IMG/VR virus record: IMGVR_UViG_3300036781_000212
Coordinates: 1-44,063 of that record
Origin: a virus
Length of the DNA stretch: 44,063 bases
Direction: 5' to 3' (one strand)
A program made the position numbers and the translations under genes. Positions 1 to 7,221 of this stretch are shown in pieces (within the stretch, counting starts at the first letter, position 1; each line of letters begins with the position of its first letter). The notes under the pieces were generated by a model, which was given only the letters and a program-made list of their open reading frames with translations, had not been told where the DNA came from and did not search any database.

Positions 1-3
1 ATG

Positions 4-35
4 CATAAAGGGGGTATAAAAATGAATGACCCCCC
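4..35 (-). terminator. Terminator-like hairpin at the left end
   Basis: A G-run at 10-15 (gggggt) pairs with a C-run at 29-34 (accccc), giving a 6 bp stem and a 13 nt loop. Read on the minus strand the stem is followed by CTTTAT, a short U-rich stretch. It lies downstream of the last gene (61-315), so it could end the leftward transcript carrying the polymerase and nuclease genes. The U-tract is weak. The interval 36-60 holds nothing else I recognise. Confidence 0.45.
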
Positions 36-60
36 TCCAGTGCCTCAAGACTTTTTAAAT

Positions 61-315
61 CTAAGCAGCTTGTGGTCTGACTGCTTTCCTGTACATCCCA
101 TTAATGTTAAGTCTTACAATTTCATCTATTGCTTGTTCGATCGTGTCGTCTACCTCAGTATCTGATAGATCGAAAGTAACAATAGCTATACGAGCGAGAT
201 AACCTGGTGTATCGTATCCCTTATCATGATCGAATTGATACCACTCTTCGTAATCAGTGAAGGGATTCCATGGATTATCAACAGTAGTCAGCATGTGTTC
301 GTCACTGTTTGCCAT
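61..315 (-). CDS. Conserved small phage protein of unknown function
   Basis: The product is 84 residues, acidic and probably cytoplasmic. The ATG at 313-315 is preferred to an upstream GTG because AGGAGG lies a few bases before it. The stretch with DNPWNPFTDYEEWYQFD, followed by GYLARI and an acidic helix, resembles a small protein I remember from many Gram-positive phages, always without a known function. It is the last gene of the leftward transcript, right after the RNA polymerase-like gene. Function is not assigned. Confidence 0.75.
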   Translation of the reverse strand: MANSDEHMLTTVDNPWNPFTDYEEWYQFDHDKGYDTPGYLARIAIVTFDLSDTEVDDTIEQAIDEIVRLNINGMYRKAVRPQAA

Positions 316-324
316 GGTCACCTC

Positions 325-2976
325 CTAACGATGAAGTGCAGCATTGAGTGTGCTGACAGGAATGCCAAGTGAATCGGCTATCTCTGCTTGAGTGTAACCC
401 GAAGCAAGTCTAGCTTTAGCTATAGCAAGCTTTGAAGGAGTCATAACTGTTGCTGCTCTTGGCGTTGCAAGTTTACGAACTCGATCAACGTCTGAGTTTT
501 CAAGAATCTGACGCAACCTACTACTGCTAATAGATCCTGCTTGTATTGCCTTCCATTCCTCGTCTGTGATTTCTATCTGTTGCTTCTTTGCACCTGCTCT
601 GGTTCGAGCAGCGTCAAGTGCTTGACCCTTAACCTTTTTAATATCGGAGGTATCTAGATGGGGGTTTGCCTCCAACTTTGCTGCTACAATCGCATTAGCT
701 ATAAGTTGTGCTTGTCTTTCTAGAGGACGGTTCTTAAGCGCGATGTTTAGCTTTGAATTAAGAGTGGACACTTGTGCTTGATAAGTCTTGTTCGCAGTAG
801 GTGAATACTTCATTCTTCCAGTAGTTAGTGAAGCCTTACGTGCAACGTTGGCTAGAGACTTAAGACTGTTTGAATGATCAGCGTATATGTTCTCGATAGG
901 CATACCGCTTGATAGCTTGTGTGCGTCTGAAGTTTCAGCAAGCTTTGTAGATGAGATAGTTCGAACTATAGTTCTACCTTTTATATCAGTGAATCTTTGT
1001 CCTGTTTCTACAAAGACACGTCTACCTGTAACAGGATCAATAGGTCCACCCAACGATGCGGGTCTAGGCTTACGTTCTGGTACACGAACTTCAGAACTAG
1101 CTCTTGAAACTATTGTCGAAGCACCAGCAAGACGGCCTGTTGGTCCGCGTCCTTGATACTTCTCTTTCAAAGACGCTATTCCATTATCTATATAAGACTG
1201 ACGATAATTAAGATTATGTTTTTCAGCATCAATAACCACCATCGAATGACGAACGGCCCGTGCAATCTCTTCAGGCTTAGCACCTTTAATCGTCATATCT
1301 GTGATAAGATTTGATACATCACCCATCTGTTGCTGCTTTGATCTAGCTGACATCGGCTTCATTCCCTCGTAAGCTGGATATGCTGTACGAGGATCGAAGT
1401 TCTTAAGTCCTGATAGTGGTGCAGACGTTTTAAGTTCTCGTCTATTATTAGGAATTACCAGAACCGTATCACCATCAAAGTCTGCTCCAGACAGTCTTTC
1501 TGCAACGCTAGGATGAATTCCAATTGCGTCAATAGCGTTTCCTAGTGTATGCCTGGCATCAGCATGTCTGTTATTGACAGTAACTTCTGGTATCTCGAAT
1601 GTTCCACCATGAGGAAATCTAACAAGTCCTACTTTTTCTCCATTCCTGTAATTAGGAGCATAGATTTCATGTTCCTTAAGAGATGGAATAGGAAGAATGA
1701 CGTGCGTTCCCTGGCGCGGTAGAGCCGCTGCTTTCAAATGTACTGAAGCAAAATCGGCACTATCTGCATAAGCTTGAAGAAGCTTTTGTTTAACAACAGG
1801 ATTTGTCAAACGCATAATCTCGTTTAGATCATCTCTTCTAGTTGCAAGAGCCAGATCTAGTTGCCTCTTTGCAAGCACTGTACTTTGTTTTGACAAAACT
1901 TGACTTGAAAGAGTTCGAGACCAGTCTTTCCAGTCTCCTTCTTCATTTACTATGTTCATAGGTGAAAGTCTACGATTACCGTTTTCATCTATGAAATGCT
2001 GTTGCCGAACAGTAGAACCAAAAGGATTATCTTCGTCTTTTTGCGCCTTCATGGCGTCAAGTTTATTTCCCGTATTGCTCTTATTCGTATTGAATTGCAA
2101 ATCAACGCCTTTAGGCAAGTCTTCTTTATACATAGCCATGCCTTTAAGATAATGCGTTCCATCTACAGCTATTCGAACTTGAGCATAATGAGAAGATCCA
2201 AGCGCTATATCTGACACTCCAGGACGTACATAAATTACACCGTCCGCAGAAGTTCCACCGTCTTCCGCATATCGAATTCCGATTCTTTTAGAGCTAACGT
2301 TTATCGGAGGTTGAATTCCTAGATAAGTGCGACCGCCATCTTCCGAATATGCAGCAATGGATTTAATAGCGCTAGGATTTTTAACGATATCAACATACTT
2401 AGTTCCTGGAGGAGCAAGAACTTTGATTGTTGTTTTTTGTCCTGTTCCTAGCTGAGTAACCTGAACATTATGAACTTCGTAACCTTTTTCACGAAGCATT
2501 GCTACAGCAGTAGTCAGCTTAGTCGAACTGATTCCAAGATGATTCTCAGTTCCACTTCCTATATCTAGATAACCGCCCTTATCTACTTTTTCTTTAAGAA
2601 GATTAGATGTAGAAGTGAGAACGTCTTGTTTTTCTCTTTGAGATTGATTAACGAGCGATCTTACAGTCGACTCGTTTACGCCCATTCGTTGACCTATAGC
2701 AACGTTAGACAAACCTCTATCTTTTAGCCTAACTGCTTCTGCAACGTTGGCTGCCTGAACTTCATTTTTTGCAATTGCGCGAGCAGCTCTAAGCTGAGTT
2801 GTTGTAGTTCCCATATCTCTGGCTATATCAACTTCAGATAGACCCTTGGATCTGAGATCGTCAACGTAGCCTATAAAACTTCGGCTTCTCGAAATTGAAG
2901 TTCCGCCAGATCCCCAGGGATAGCGACCTGAACGTCGAAGAATGCCGTAATGATATAGAGCGTTACCGTTGGCCAC
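325..2976 (-). CDS. YonO-like single-subunit DNA-directed RNA polymerase with HTH motifs
   Basis: The product is 883 residues. Near residues 498-503 it reads ADFDGD, the Mg-binding DxDGD loop of the double-psi beta-barrel in the RNA polymerase beta-prime subunit and in YonO/QDE-1-type polymerases. Upstream, YRNGEKVGLVRFPHGGTFE and DLPKGVDLQFNTNK look like the rest of the two-barrel core. Helix-turn-helix-like segments lie near residues 40-70 (GLSEVDIARDMG) and 85-112 (GLSNVAIGQRMG), and at the C-terminus (YTQAEIADSLG). The N-terminus carries HYGILRRSGRYPWGSG, reminiscent of a motif in phage virion proteins. The GTG at 2974-2976 is chosen because a run of six G precedes it; a TTG at 2988 would add four residues. 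The start follows the stop of the Cas4-like gene by one base, so coupled translation is likely. Catalysis is inferred from the motif; a transcription factor or structural role is the alternative. Confidence 0.75.
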   Translation of the reverse strand: MANGNALYHYGILRRSGRYPWGSGGTSISRSRSFIGYVDDLRSKGLSEVDIARDMGTTTTQLRAARAIAKNEVQAANVAEAVRLKDRGLSNVAIGQRMGVNESTVRSLVNQSQREKQDVLTSTSNLLKEKVDKGGYLDIGSGTENHLGISSTKLTTAVAMLREKGYEVHNVQVTQLGTGQKTTIKVLAPPGTKYVDIVKNPSAIKSIAAYSEDGGRTYLGIQPPINVSSKRIGIRYAEDGGTSADGVIYVRPGVSDIALGSSHYAQVRIAVDGTHYLKGMAMYKEDLPKGVDLQFNTNKSNTGNKLDAMKAQKDEDNPFGSTVRQQHFIDENGNRRLSPMNIVNEEGDWKDWSRTLSSQVLSKQSTVLAKRQLDLALATRRDDLNEIMRLTNPVVKQKLLQAYADSADFASVHLKAAALPRQGTHVILPIPSLKEHEIYAPNYRNGEKVGLVRFPHGGTFEIPEVTVNNRHADARHTLGNAIDAIGIHPSVAERLSGADFDGDTVLVIPNNRRELKTSAPLSGLKNFDPRTAYPAYEGMKPMSARSKQQQMGDVSNLITDMTIKGAKPEEIARAVRHSMVVIDAEKHNLNYRQSYIDNGIASLKEKYQGRGPTGRLAGASTIVSRASSEVRVPERKPRPASLGGPIDPVTGRRVFVETGQRFTDIKGRTIVRTISSTKLAETSDAHKLSSGMPIENIYADHSNSLKSLANVARKASLTTGRMKYSPTANKTYQAQVSTLNSKLNIALKNRPLERQAQLIANAIVAAKLEANPHLDTSDIKKVKGQALDAARTRAGAKKQQIEITDEEWKAIQAGSISSSRLRQILENSDVDRVRKLATPRAATVMTPSKLAIAKARLASGYTQAEIADSLGIPVSTLNAALHR

Positions 2977-2977
2977 G

Positions 2978-3532
2978 CTACCCCCCAATCTTTAGGCGTT
3001 CCAGATATTGATCGAAAACTACAATCTTACTCATGAGATGGGCTATGACATCAGTAGTTGGATTATCAATTATAACTTCGTCATTTTGATAAATCCGGGT
3101 TTCGATGATCATTTCTCCTGGTTTAAACCCATACTCAAGACAAAACAAAGCTACATAAACCTCGAGTTGATGCATGGAACCTTGAATGATTCCTGTTTTT
3201 AGATCATGAACTCGAAGTATGTTTTTTCTAAACGCTATCGCATCGGCAGTTCCGTAACAATTCTCTGAATAAAAAAGAATTTGTTCGGTTTCCATACGAA
3301 AGCCTATTGCGTCGTTTACATACATATTAAGCGTTTTACTAGTTTTGGGCAGCTTAACGCCTAGACGTATTGCTTGATGTGCTAGAGCGTGAAGTTCCGT
3401 TCCTCGTTTGGCGGCTTGAGCGTTGGTCCAAACTTCTGTTAGTTTTTCTTCGTCGTAGTTGATCCAATGATACTTGCTGGCGCTCAGAAATGCGTGCTGT
3501 CCTGCGAGCCTGAAATGCGAGTTGAACTTCAT
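2978..3532 (-). CDS. Cas4/RecB-like PD-(D/E)XK nuclease
   Basis: The product is 184 residues from the ATG at 3530-3532; a TTG at 3565 is possible but lacks a ribosome site. The order of motifs fits a RecB/Cas4-type exonuclease: RGTELH (His about 48), GTADAI (Asp about 97), HDLKTG (Asp 110, Lys 112) and QLEVY (motif IV, about 122-126). I see no cysteine set that would hold the Cas4 iron-sulphur cluster. The likely role is DNA end processing in replication or recombination. Its first 179 bases overlap the 3' end of the upstream nuclease gene in another frame. Confidence 0.75.
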   Translation of the reverse strand: MKFNSHFRLAGQHAFLSASKYHWINYDEEKLTEVWTNAQAAKRGTELHALAHQAIRLGVKLPKTSKTLNMYVNDAIGFRMETEQILFYSENCYGTADAIAFRKNILRVHDLKTGIIQGSMHQLEVYVALFCLEYGFKPGEMIIETRIYQNDEVIIDNPTTDVIAHLMSKIVVFDQYLERLKIGG

Positions 3533-3800
3533 GGAGGACCTTATCGACGTTCTTTGGAAAAACAAATGACGAGAAAGACATCGCGTCCATCAGCAGCACA
3601 TATTCTCGCTGATTTGGACGAGTAGAAGCGTTTTCCGAAGACTTGCATTCAAAAGCAGCCCAATGTTCTCGCCATAGAAGAAGAACGTCAGGAACTCCCT
3701 GAAGATAATTTGGATCGTTTTTCAGGATAATGCTGCCAGGAAACTGTCTACGCAAAAGTTTTATGAAGTGTGCTTGAAATCTCGATTCTGCTCTGTTCAT
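3354..3800 (-). CDS. VRR-NUC-type PD-(D/E)XK nuclease
   Basis: The product is 148 residues with an AGGAGAGG site upstream of the ATG at 3798-3800. The core has GVPDVLLL (Asp 38), AFECKSS (Glu 51, Lys 53) and a following RPNQ, the arrangement of VRR-NUC/Holliday-junction-resolvase-like nucleases common in phages. The domain ends near residue 95. The last fifty or so residues are Arg/Ser/Thr-rich, look unstructured, and are read from DNA that also codes the start of the next nuclease. The functional protein may be only the first two thirds, with the tail a by-product of the overlap. Confidence 0.7.
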   Translation of the reverse strand: MNRAESRFQAHFIKLLRRQFPGSIILKNDPNYLQGVPDVLLLWREHWAAFECKSSENASTRPNQREYVLLMDAMSFSSFVFPKNVDKVLHEVQLAFQARRTARISERQQVSLDQLRRRKTNRSLDQRSSRQTRNGTSRSSTSSNTSRR

Positions 3801-3832
3801 CCGCTTCCTCTCCTAAGCGAACTACTTAAAAG

Positions 3833-3893
3833 GTGAGAGACGTCCTAGTGTCTGTTGAGCACAGCATGCCTAGATCACCGGGACGTCTCTCAC
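3833..3893 (-). terminator. 13 bp perfect inverted repeat in an intergenic gap
   Basis: Arms at 3833-3845 (GTGAGAGACGTCC) and 3881-3893 are perfect inverted copies, with a 35 nt loop between them. On the minus strand the structure follows the stop of the GH25-like gene and is trailed by CTTTTAAG. It may be an intrinsic terminator, an RNase III-type processing site or a binding site for a dimeric protein; the long loop is unusual for a terminator. A small inner CTGT/ACAG stem could form within the loop. Confidence 0.5.
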
Positions 3894-3906
3894 GTCTATG
3901 AGTGGC

Positions 3907-4620
3907 TTAAGGATTTTGAGAAAGCCACTTGGTTCCACGCGGTGGAGTTGCACGACCAAGCGCATCTGAAGTTGCGTTACCTCCCAGATGACGCTGAAGC
4001 TGCATCCATCCTGCCACATGCATTCTTCGTGATGTAGCAAGTTCAAGTAGAGTTTTTGTTCCGTCAGTTTCGTGAACATGAGGACCTGAATGACCGCTTC
4101 GAGTACGAACGTAATCTCCAGAAAATACGTTCACATCGAAATCCCCAGCATTCTTGAACTGAACTCCCACAACAGGAAACGGCCACTCAGAATGCATGAC
4201 ATGAGAAATAGCTTCAGTCTTAGTCCAGTCCCAATCAGCGATAACCAAACGTGGACCCGACCTAATTCCTGACGAAACAAACTTGTTCGCAAGTTCAGTC
4301 GTTTGAGAAAGTGAGATGTAAAAGCCTGGATGACGTTGGCCTGGACGTTCCGCATTATGATAATTGCGAAGAGCACGTCTATACCAGTCTGGACATTCAG
4401 CAATTGTTGCTGCACCATGTTCAACATCAAGATAATCAGCATTAGCGTCAAGTGCTTGAAAATCCTGATCGATACGAAGGGCGTTTGGATGGTTTTCCCA
4501 ATCAGAAGTATTCCATCTGATCGATGATGAACCTGTAGTATAGCCAGCAAGAAGCATTCCTGTTGCTTCAGCCTTCGGAATATTAACGCGAATGCAATCC
4601 GCAACCATGACGATGTCCAT
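3907..4620 (-). CDS. GH25-like lysozyme-type hydrolase (candidate endolysin)
   Basis: The product is 237 residues. The ATG at 4618-4620 has AAAGGAGAGG just upstream, so the earlier ATG at 4638 is rejected. The pattern RIDQD, then ADYLDVE, then GFYISLSQ, then ADWDWT and GVQFKNAGDFDVNVF follows the strands of GH25/DUF1906-like TIM-barrel peptidoglycan hydrolases, with the acidic pair in YLDVE as probable catalytic residues. A C-terminal stretch TKTLLELATSRR resembles a LysM-like or repeat region of actinophage lysins. I see no signal peptide, so release through the holin at 20871-21218 is plausible, although the two genes lie far apart. Confidence 0.6.
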   Translation of the reverse strand: MDIVMVADCIRVNIPKAEATGMLLAGYTTGSSSIRWNTSDWENHPNALRIDQDFQALDANADYLDVEHGAATIAECPDWYRRALRNYHNAERPGQRHPGFYISLSQTTELANKFVSSGIRSGPRLVIADWDWTKTEAISHVMHSEWPFPVVGVQFKNAGDFDVNVFSGDYVRTRSGHSGPHVHETDGTKTLLELATSRRMHVAGWMQLQRHLGGNATSDALGRATPPRGTKWLSQNP

Positions 4621-4659
4621 AAATCCTCTCCTTTTCATTAACTAAACATTCAATCTCAA

Positions 4660-4908
4660 TTAAGACTGAAGAGCAGGCTCACTTTCTGCTTCCACTGAGG
4701 GAGTCTGAGCTCTCGTGATGGACTTCAGATGAACCAGAGCCATCTTAACCTGGCCAAGCTGATGGACGGCGTTAGCCTCCATGGAATGAGAAGGCTGACC
4801 AATTCGATTCAGAAATTCGTTGATTTCGTCCAGAGACTTAATCGACCACTCATGAACGTCGATGCTCGCCACAAGAGGGTTATCCGAGCTCTGATCCTTC
4901 TTAACCAT
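4660..4908 (-). CDS. Small hypothetical protein
   Basis: The product is 82 residues from the ATG at 4906-4908, which has AAGGAGG seven bases upstream. It looks soluble, with a helical middle (SIKSLDEINEFLNRIG, then NAVHQLGQVKMALVHLKS) and an acidic C-terminal tail. I do not recognise a family. It is the first gene after the promoter-like box at 4990-5015 and so probably leads the transcript that runs through the lysin, nuclease and RNA polymerase genes. Confidence 0.65.
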   Translation of the reverse strand: MVKKDQSSDNPLVASIDVHEWSIKSLDEINEFLNRIGQPSHSMEANAVHQLGQVKMALVHLKSITRAQTPSVEAESEPALQS

Positions 4909-4989
4909 CAGTTCCTCCTTGAAAGAATGAGAAAAGAAGTAAACGTGTCTATTGCAGCACACTTTTGAGCATGCATCGTCTACTTCCTT

Positions 4990-5015
4990 CTATTATAGGG
5001 CATGTTTTTACGCCG
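4990..5015 (-). promoter_or_regulatory. Conserved promoter box P1
   Basis: On the minus strand the sequence has CGGCGTAAA, then AACATGCCC, then TATAAT (4992-4997). The TATAAT lies exactly 18 bases after the CGG start, the same spacing as in three other boxes in this window (at 19055, 20256 and 20845). It lies about 80 bases upstream of the start at 4908, with no gene between. There is no canonical TTGACA, so the CG-starting element may replace the -35. Confidence 0.65.
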
Positions 5016-5024
5016 AGAAGATCT

Positions 5025-5226
5025 TGAATGATAATAAGTGTGATGTGTGATACTTTATTTTTATAAAACTTTTCAATATACGTATATATACTTTATTATT
5101 ATTATTATTTTATATATAAAAAAAACAGAAAACTATCACAAACTATATCTGACCTCGAGAAATACCAAGACAAAACCGTTCTAAAACTATCACTTTGTGA
5201 CGGAAAAACTATCACTTTCTCTGTTT
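5025..5226 (-). other. AT-rich repeat region, candidate replication origin
   Basis: This gap holds no supportable gene. It has a strongly AT-rich core (about 5050-5127) with a perfect TATACGTATA palindrome at 5077-5086. Near-identical AAAACTATCAC units lie at about 5129-5139, 5183-5193 and 5205-5215; the latter two are about two helical turns apart and continue as TTT. An inverted relative (GTGTGATACTTT) is at 5045-5056, beside a second TGTGATG unit. Iteron-like repeats flanking an AT-rich stretch next to a helicase gene suggest an origin or a repressor-binding region. Strand is nominal. Confidence 0.45.
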
Positions 5227-6366
5227 TTACACCATAGTTTTCAAAGCACGATTTTCGTTGAATTCCTGTTTAGTCGCGAGACTGGAAAAAACAGCACGAT
5301 CTATCACGCTCGAGGACCTTAGAAAGTAATAATACAGATCTGTAAATTTCGTGTTCAGCCGGTCAATTCTGCCCATTGCTTGCTCTGTTTTACGGTATGA
5401 ATAACTTGCAGAATAGAATATCATAGCATCAGTAATCACACAATTCCATGCTTCTGATCCTGCTGCATACTGAACTAGGTACACCCACTCAGGTACTTCT
5501 GGAACAGGATCATGATTATGTCCGTTCCATTCTGCAGAGACAGTATTGAGTGTACGCAACAACTCAAGCTCATAGTCAAAATTGTAAAAAACTATAAGCT
5601 TAGGATGCCTGATCAAAAGATTCTGAATTTCATAAACTCTTGACGTATCCTCATTAACTACTCGTCGCATTAGACTGAACAATTCTGCAGTCGATCTAAT
5701 AGGCCTGTCTTCCAGATAGTTCCATCTTCTTTTCCAGACTAGATCGAACAACTCGGTTTCGTATTCTACATATATATCTGTAGTGTGTCTAATCGTATGT
5801 CTTTCGTATGGCATCTCCACAAGGATACAACGAAGATATTTAGCTAGTGTTTGTGTTCCCAGAATTCTCTCCACCTTCGGGTACTTTGTGAACCGGCTGT
5901 ATACAACATGCTCTCGCAGGAACTCCGTCCGATTCTTGTAGAAACCATTCGAGATAAATACAGGAATGTAGTCCAGCCAGGTATCTCCTGGTGTTGCGCT
6001 CAGCAATATCCATCTGTTTTTCTTTGTTATCTCCAGGAACGATTGTACCCATATTCCGCTTCCCACCACTCTTTGCTCATCGAAGATGAAGAACGCGTTT
6101 TCTATTGCATCATAAGAAATCAAATTGTTCCATGAGTCTACAATGACGCTGCATCCCCACAACTCAGCTTCGTCTTGCCAATCAAGACTGTCTCGTTTCT
6201 TTGCTGTTGTTATAACAATAAGCTGAAGCCACGGTGCATAGTTTTTGCAATAATATGCTATTCCTGTTCTTGTCTTCCCGCTCCCAACACCTCCTTTCAA
6301 GATCTTACCGTTACTTAGCTGTTCTATCGCTTTTTCTTGATGCGGCATCAAATTCGGATTTATCAA
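5227..6366 (-). CDS. SF2 DNA helicase
   Basis: The product is 379 residues. The motifs are Walker A GGVGSGKT (25-32), a motif II variant FDEQR (about 95), motif III LLSATP (about 120) and motif VI QAMGRIDRLN (about 330). This is a compact SF2/SNF2-like phage helicase with a Gln in place of the usual third DEAx residue. The start is a TTG at 6364-6366, chosen because CGGAG lies five bases upstream; an ATG six codons in has no ribosome site. It is a monocistronic-looking unit between a terminator at 6404-6435 and the repeat region, consistent with a role in replication start or fork movement. Confidence 0.85.
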   Translation of the reverse strand: MINPNLMPHQEKAIEQLSNGKILKGGVGSGKTRTGIAYYCKNYAPWLQLIVITTAKKRDSLDWQDEAELWGCSVIVDSWNNLISYDAIENAFFIFDEQRVVGSGIWVQSFLEITKKNRWILLSATPGDTWLDYIPVFISNGFYKNRTEFLREHVVYSRFTKYPKVERILGTQTLAKYLRCILVEMPYERHTIRHTTDIYVEYETELFDLVWKRRWNYLEDRPIRSTAELFSLMRRVVNEDTSRVYEIQNLLIRHPKLIVFYNFDYELELLRTLNTVSAEWNGHNHDPVPEVPEWVYLVQYAAGSEAWNCVITDAMIFYSASYSYRKTEQAMGRIDRLNTKFTDLYYYFLRSSSVIDRAVFSSLATKQEFNENRALKTMV

Positions 6367-6379
6367 GTTATCTCCGAAA

Positions 6380-6385
6380 ATTATA
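6380..6385 (-). promoter_or_regulatory. Possible promoter -10 for the SF2 helicase gene
   Basis: On the minus strand TTGTTTTATAATTT contains a perfect TATAAT at 6380-6385, about 15 bases before the TTG start, directly after the terminator stem. No convincing -35 is seen, and the sequence does not fit the conserved box found elsewhere in this window. Confidence 0.3.
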
Positions 6386-6389
6386 AAAC

Positions 6390-6436
6390 AAGTTTAATTA
6401 AGAGGGGCCCAGAGCCTATGAAGACCCTGGACCCCC
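6390..6436 (-). terminator. Strong intrinsic terminator
   Basis: On the minus strand a GC-rich 13 bp stem forms between 6423-6435 and 6404-6416. Three positions are G-U wobbles, the loop is 6 nt (6417-6422), and the stem is followed by TCTTAATT. It closes the transcript of the secreted-protein gene before the SF2 helicase gene and is one of the clearest terminators in the window. Confidence 0.75.
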
Positions 6437-6635
6437 AATCTAATCATCGATCATGCACTTAAATCACCACCTCGAGAATAGATACGCTTTCGTCTTTGCC
6501 AACAGGATTTACCGAAAGCAGCCACATGGAGGGCGGACAGTCAGCCTGCGGCTCCGGCAGTGTCCTGGTCTTTCTCACAAACTGTCACTTGGTAGCAATC
6601 ACCAGCCAGCATGAGGACCAGCTGTAAGTCACATA
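6437..6635 (-). other. Gene-free stretch after the secreted-protein gene
   Basis: About 200 bases lie between the secreted-protein gene and the terminator. Minus-strand frames give only 22-23 residue open frames without ribosome sites. The part nearest the secreted gene (about 6510-6635) shares its higher GC content, so it may be the 3' flank of an imported segment. Confidence 0.5.
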
Positions 6636-7064
6636 CTACGTACAGACGGCTCGGCCCCAGCTGAACGGGCGAATCCAGCAAGCCACGTCATTCAGCTGCA
6701 TGGTCCACTGAAAATACCCGGCCTGAGCCTGCGTTCCAGATCCGCACTCAGCAGTCGACGATTCCTGCCCAACAGAAGTGTGCCAGCCGCCATACAGGTT
6801 GGTTCCGTTCCCGCACTGTACAAATGCGCGAACGCTCACGTTGTTGGGATTGGAAGTGATCCAAACATGTTCTCCACAAGGACTGTTTGCACAGTCGTTG
6901 CCGTACATCTGATAATCCACACCAGGTGGAGCGTTCCTGTGCGACGACGATGCGACATGATTCGCAGAAGAAACCGCCAGAGCTGATCCCGAAGAACCAG
7001 CAGCAAGACTGAGTCCCACGAAAATCAGCATACTCACTGCCAGAAATGCTCGAATGCGACGCAC
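6636..7064 (-). CDS. Secreted cysteine-rich protein, probably host-derived
   Basis: The product is 142 residues and starts at a GTG (7062-7064) with AAAGGGG upstream. The N-terminus is a clear signal peptide: MRRIRAF, a hydrophobic core to about residue 22, then small residues ending near SALA. The mature part has six cysteines (DCANSPC, then single Cys in FVQC, AEC, VAC and VC), enough for three disulphides, and many Gly, Ser and Trp. Lines of its DNA that I counted (6661-6780) have 55-60% GC, against about 35% in a sampled helicase line (5401-5460), which points to recent transfer from an actinomycete-like genome. It could act on the host surface, for example in superinfection exclusion; this is a guess. 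Confidence 0.75.
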   Translation of the reverse strand: MRRIRAFLAVSMLIFVGLSLAAGSSGSALAVSSANHVASSSHRNAPPGVDYQMYGNDCANSPCGEHVWITSNPNNVSVRAFVQCGNGTNLYGGWHTSVGQESSTAECGSGTQAQAGYFQWTMQLNDVACWIRPFSWGRAVCT

Positions 7065-7083
7065 TCGATTGCCCCTTTCTTTT

Positions 7084-7110
7084 TTCTCACTCAGCTGTTC
7101 TGAATGAGAA
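7084..7110 (-). promoter_or_regulatory. Hairpin before the secreted-protein gene
   Basis: On the minus strand CTCATTCAG (7100-7108) pairs with CTGAGTGAG (7086-7094) around a 5 nt loop, with one G-U wobble and two possible extra A-T pairs. It is followed by an A-run rather than a U-run, so it is not a leftward terminator. It sits in the leader of the secreted-protein gene just before its ribosome site and may affect its translation or message stability. Confidence 0.4.
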
Positions 7111-7113
7111 GTT

Positions 7114-7221
7114 TTAAATGATTACGACGACTATTGCCACAGTCATCGCAATCAAAGTCAGAATTTTGAAGACGAAAGTTTCACATCCTGGATTATGCGG
7201 GACCCCGTCACCTTTGCTCAT
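7114..7221 (-). CDS. 35-residue membrane protein
   Basis: This short frame begins MSKGDGVPHN and ends in one strongly hydrophobic segment (KILTLIAMTVAIVVVII) that would span the membrane. Its ATG overlaps the TGA of the upstream gene (ATGA at 7218-7221), the usual sign of coupled translation in phages. No family is recognised. It resembles the many single-span small phage proteins used in lysis timing or membrane modification, but no function can be assigned. Confidence 0.55.
   Translation of the reverse strand: MSKGDGVPHNPGCETFVFKILTLIAMTVAIVVVII

Noticed and set aside
3833-3893. Possible tRNA gene or tRNA-like element
   Set aside because: The stem is 13 bp with no cloverleaf arms, no GTTC-type T-loop and no CCA; it fits a plain inverted repeat.
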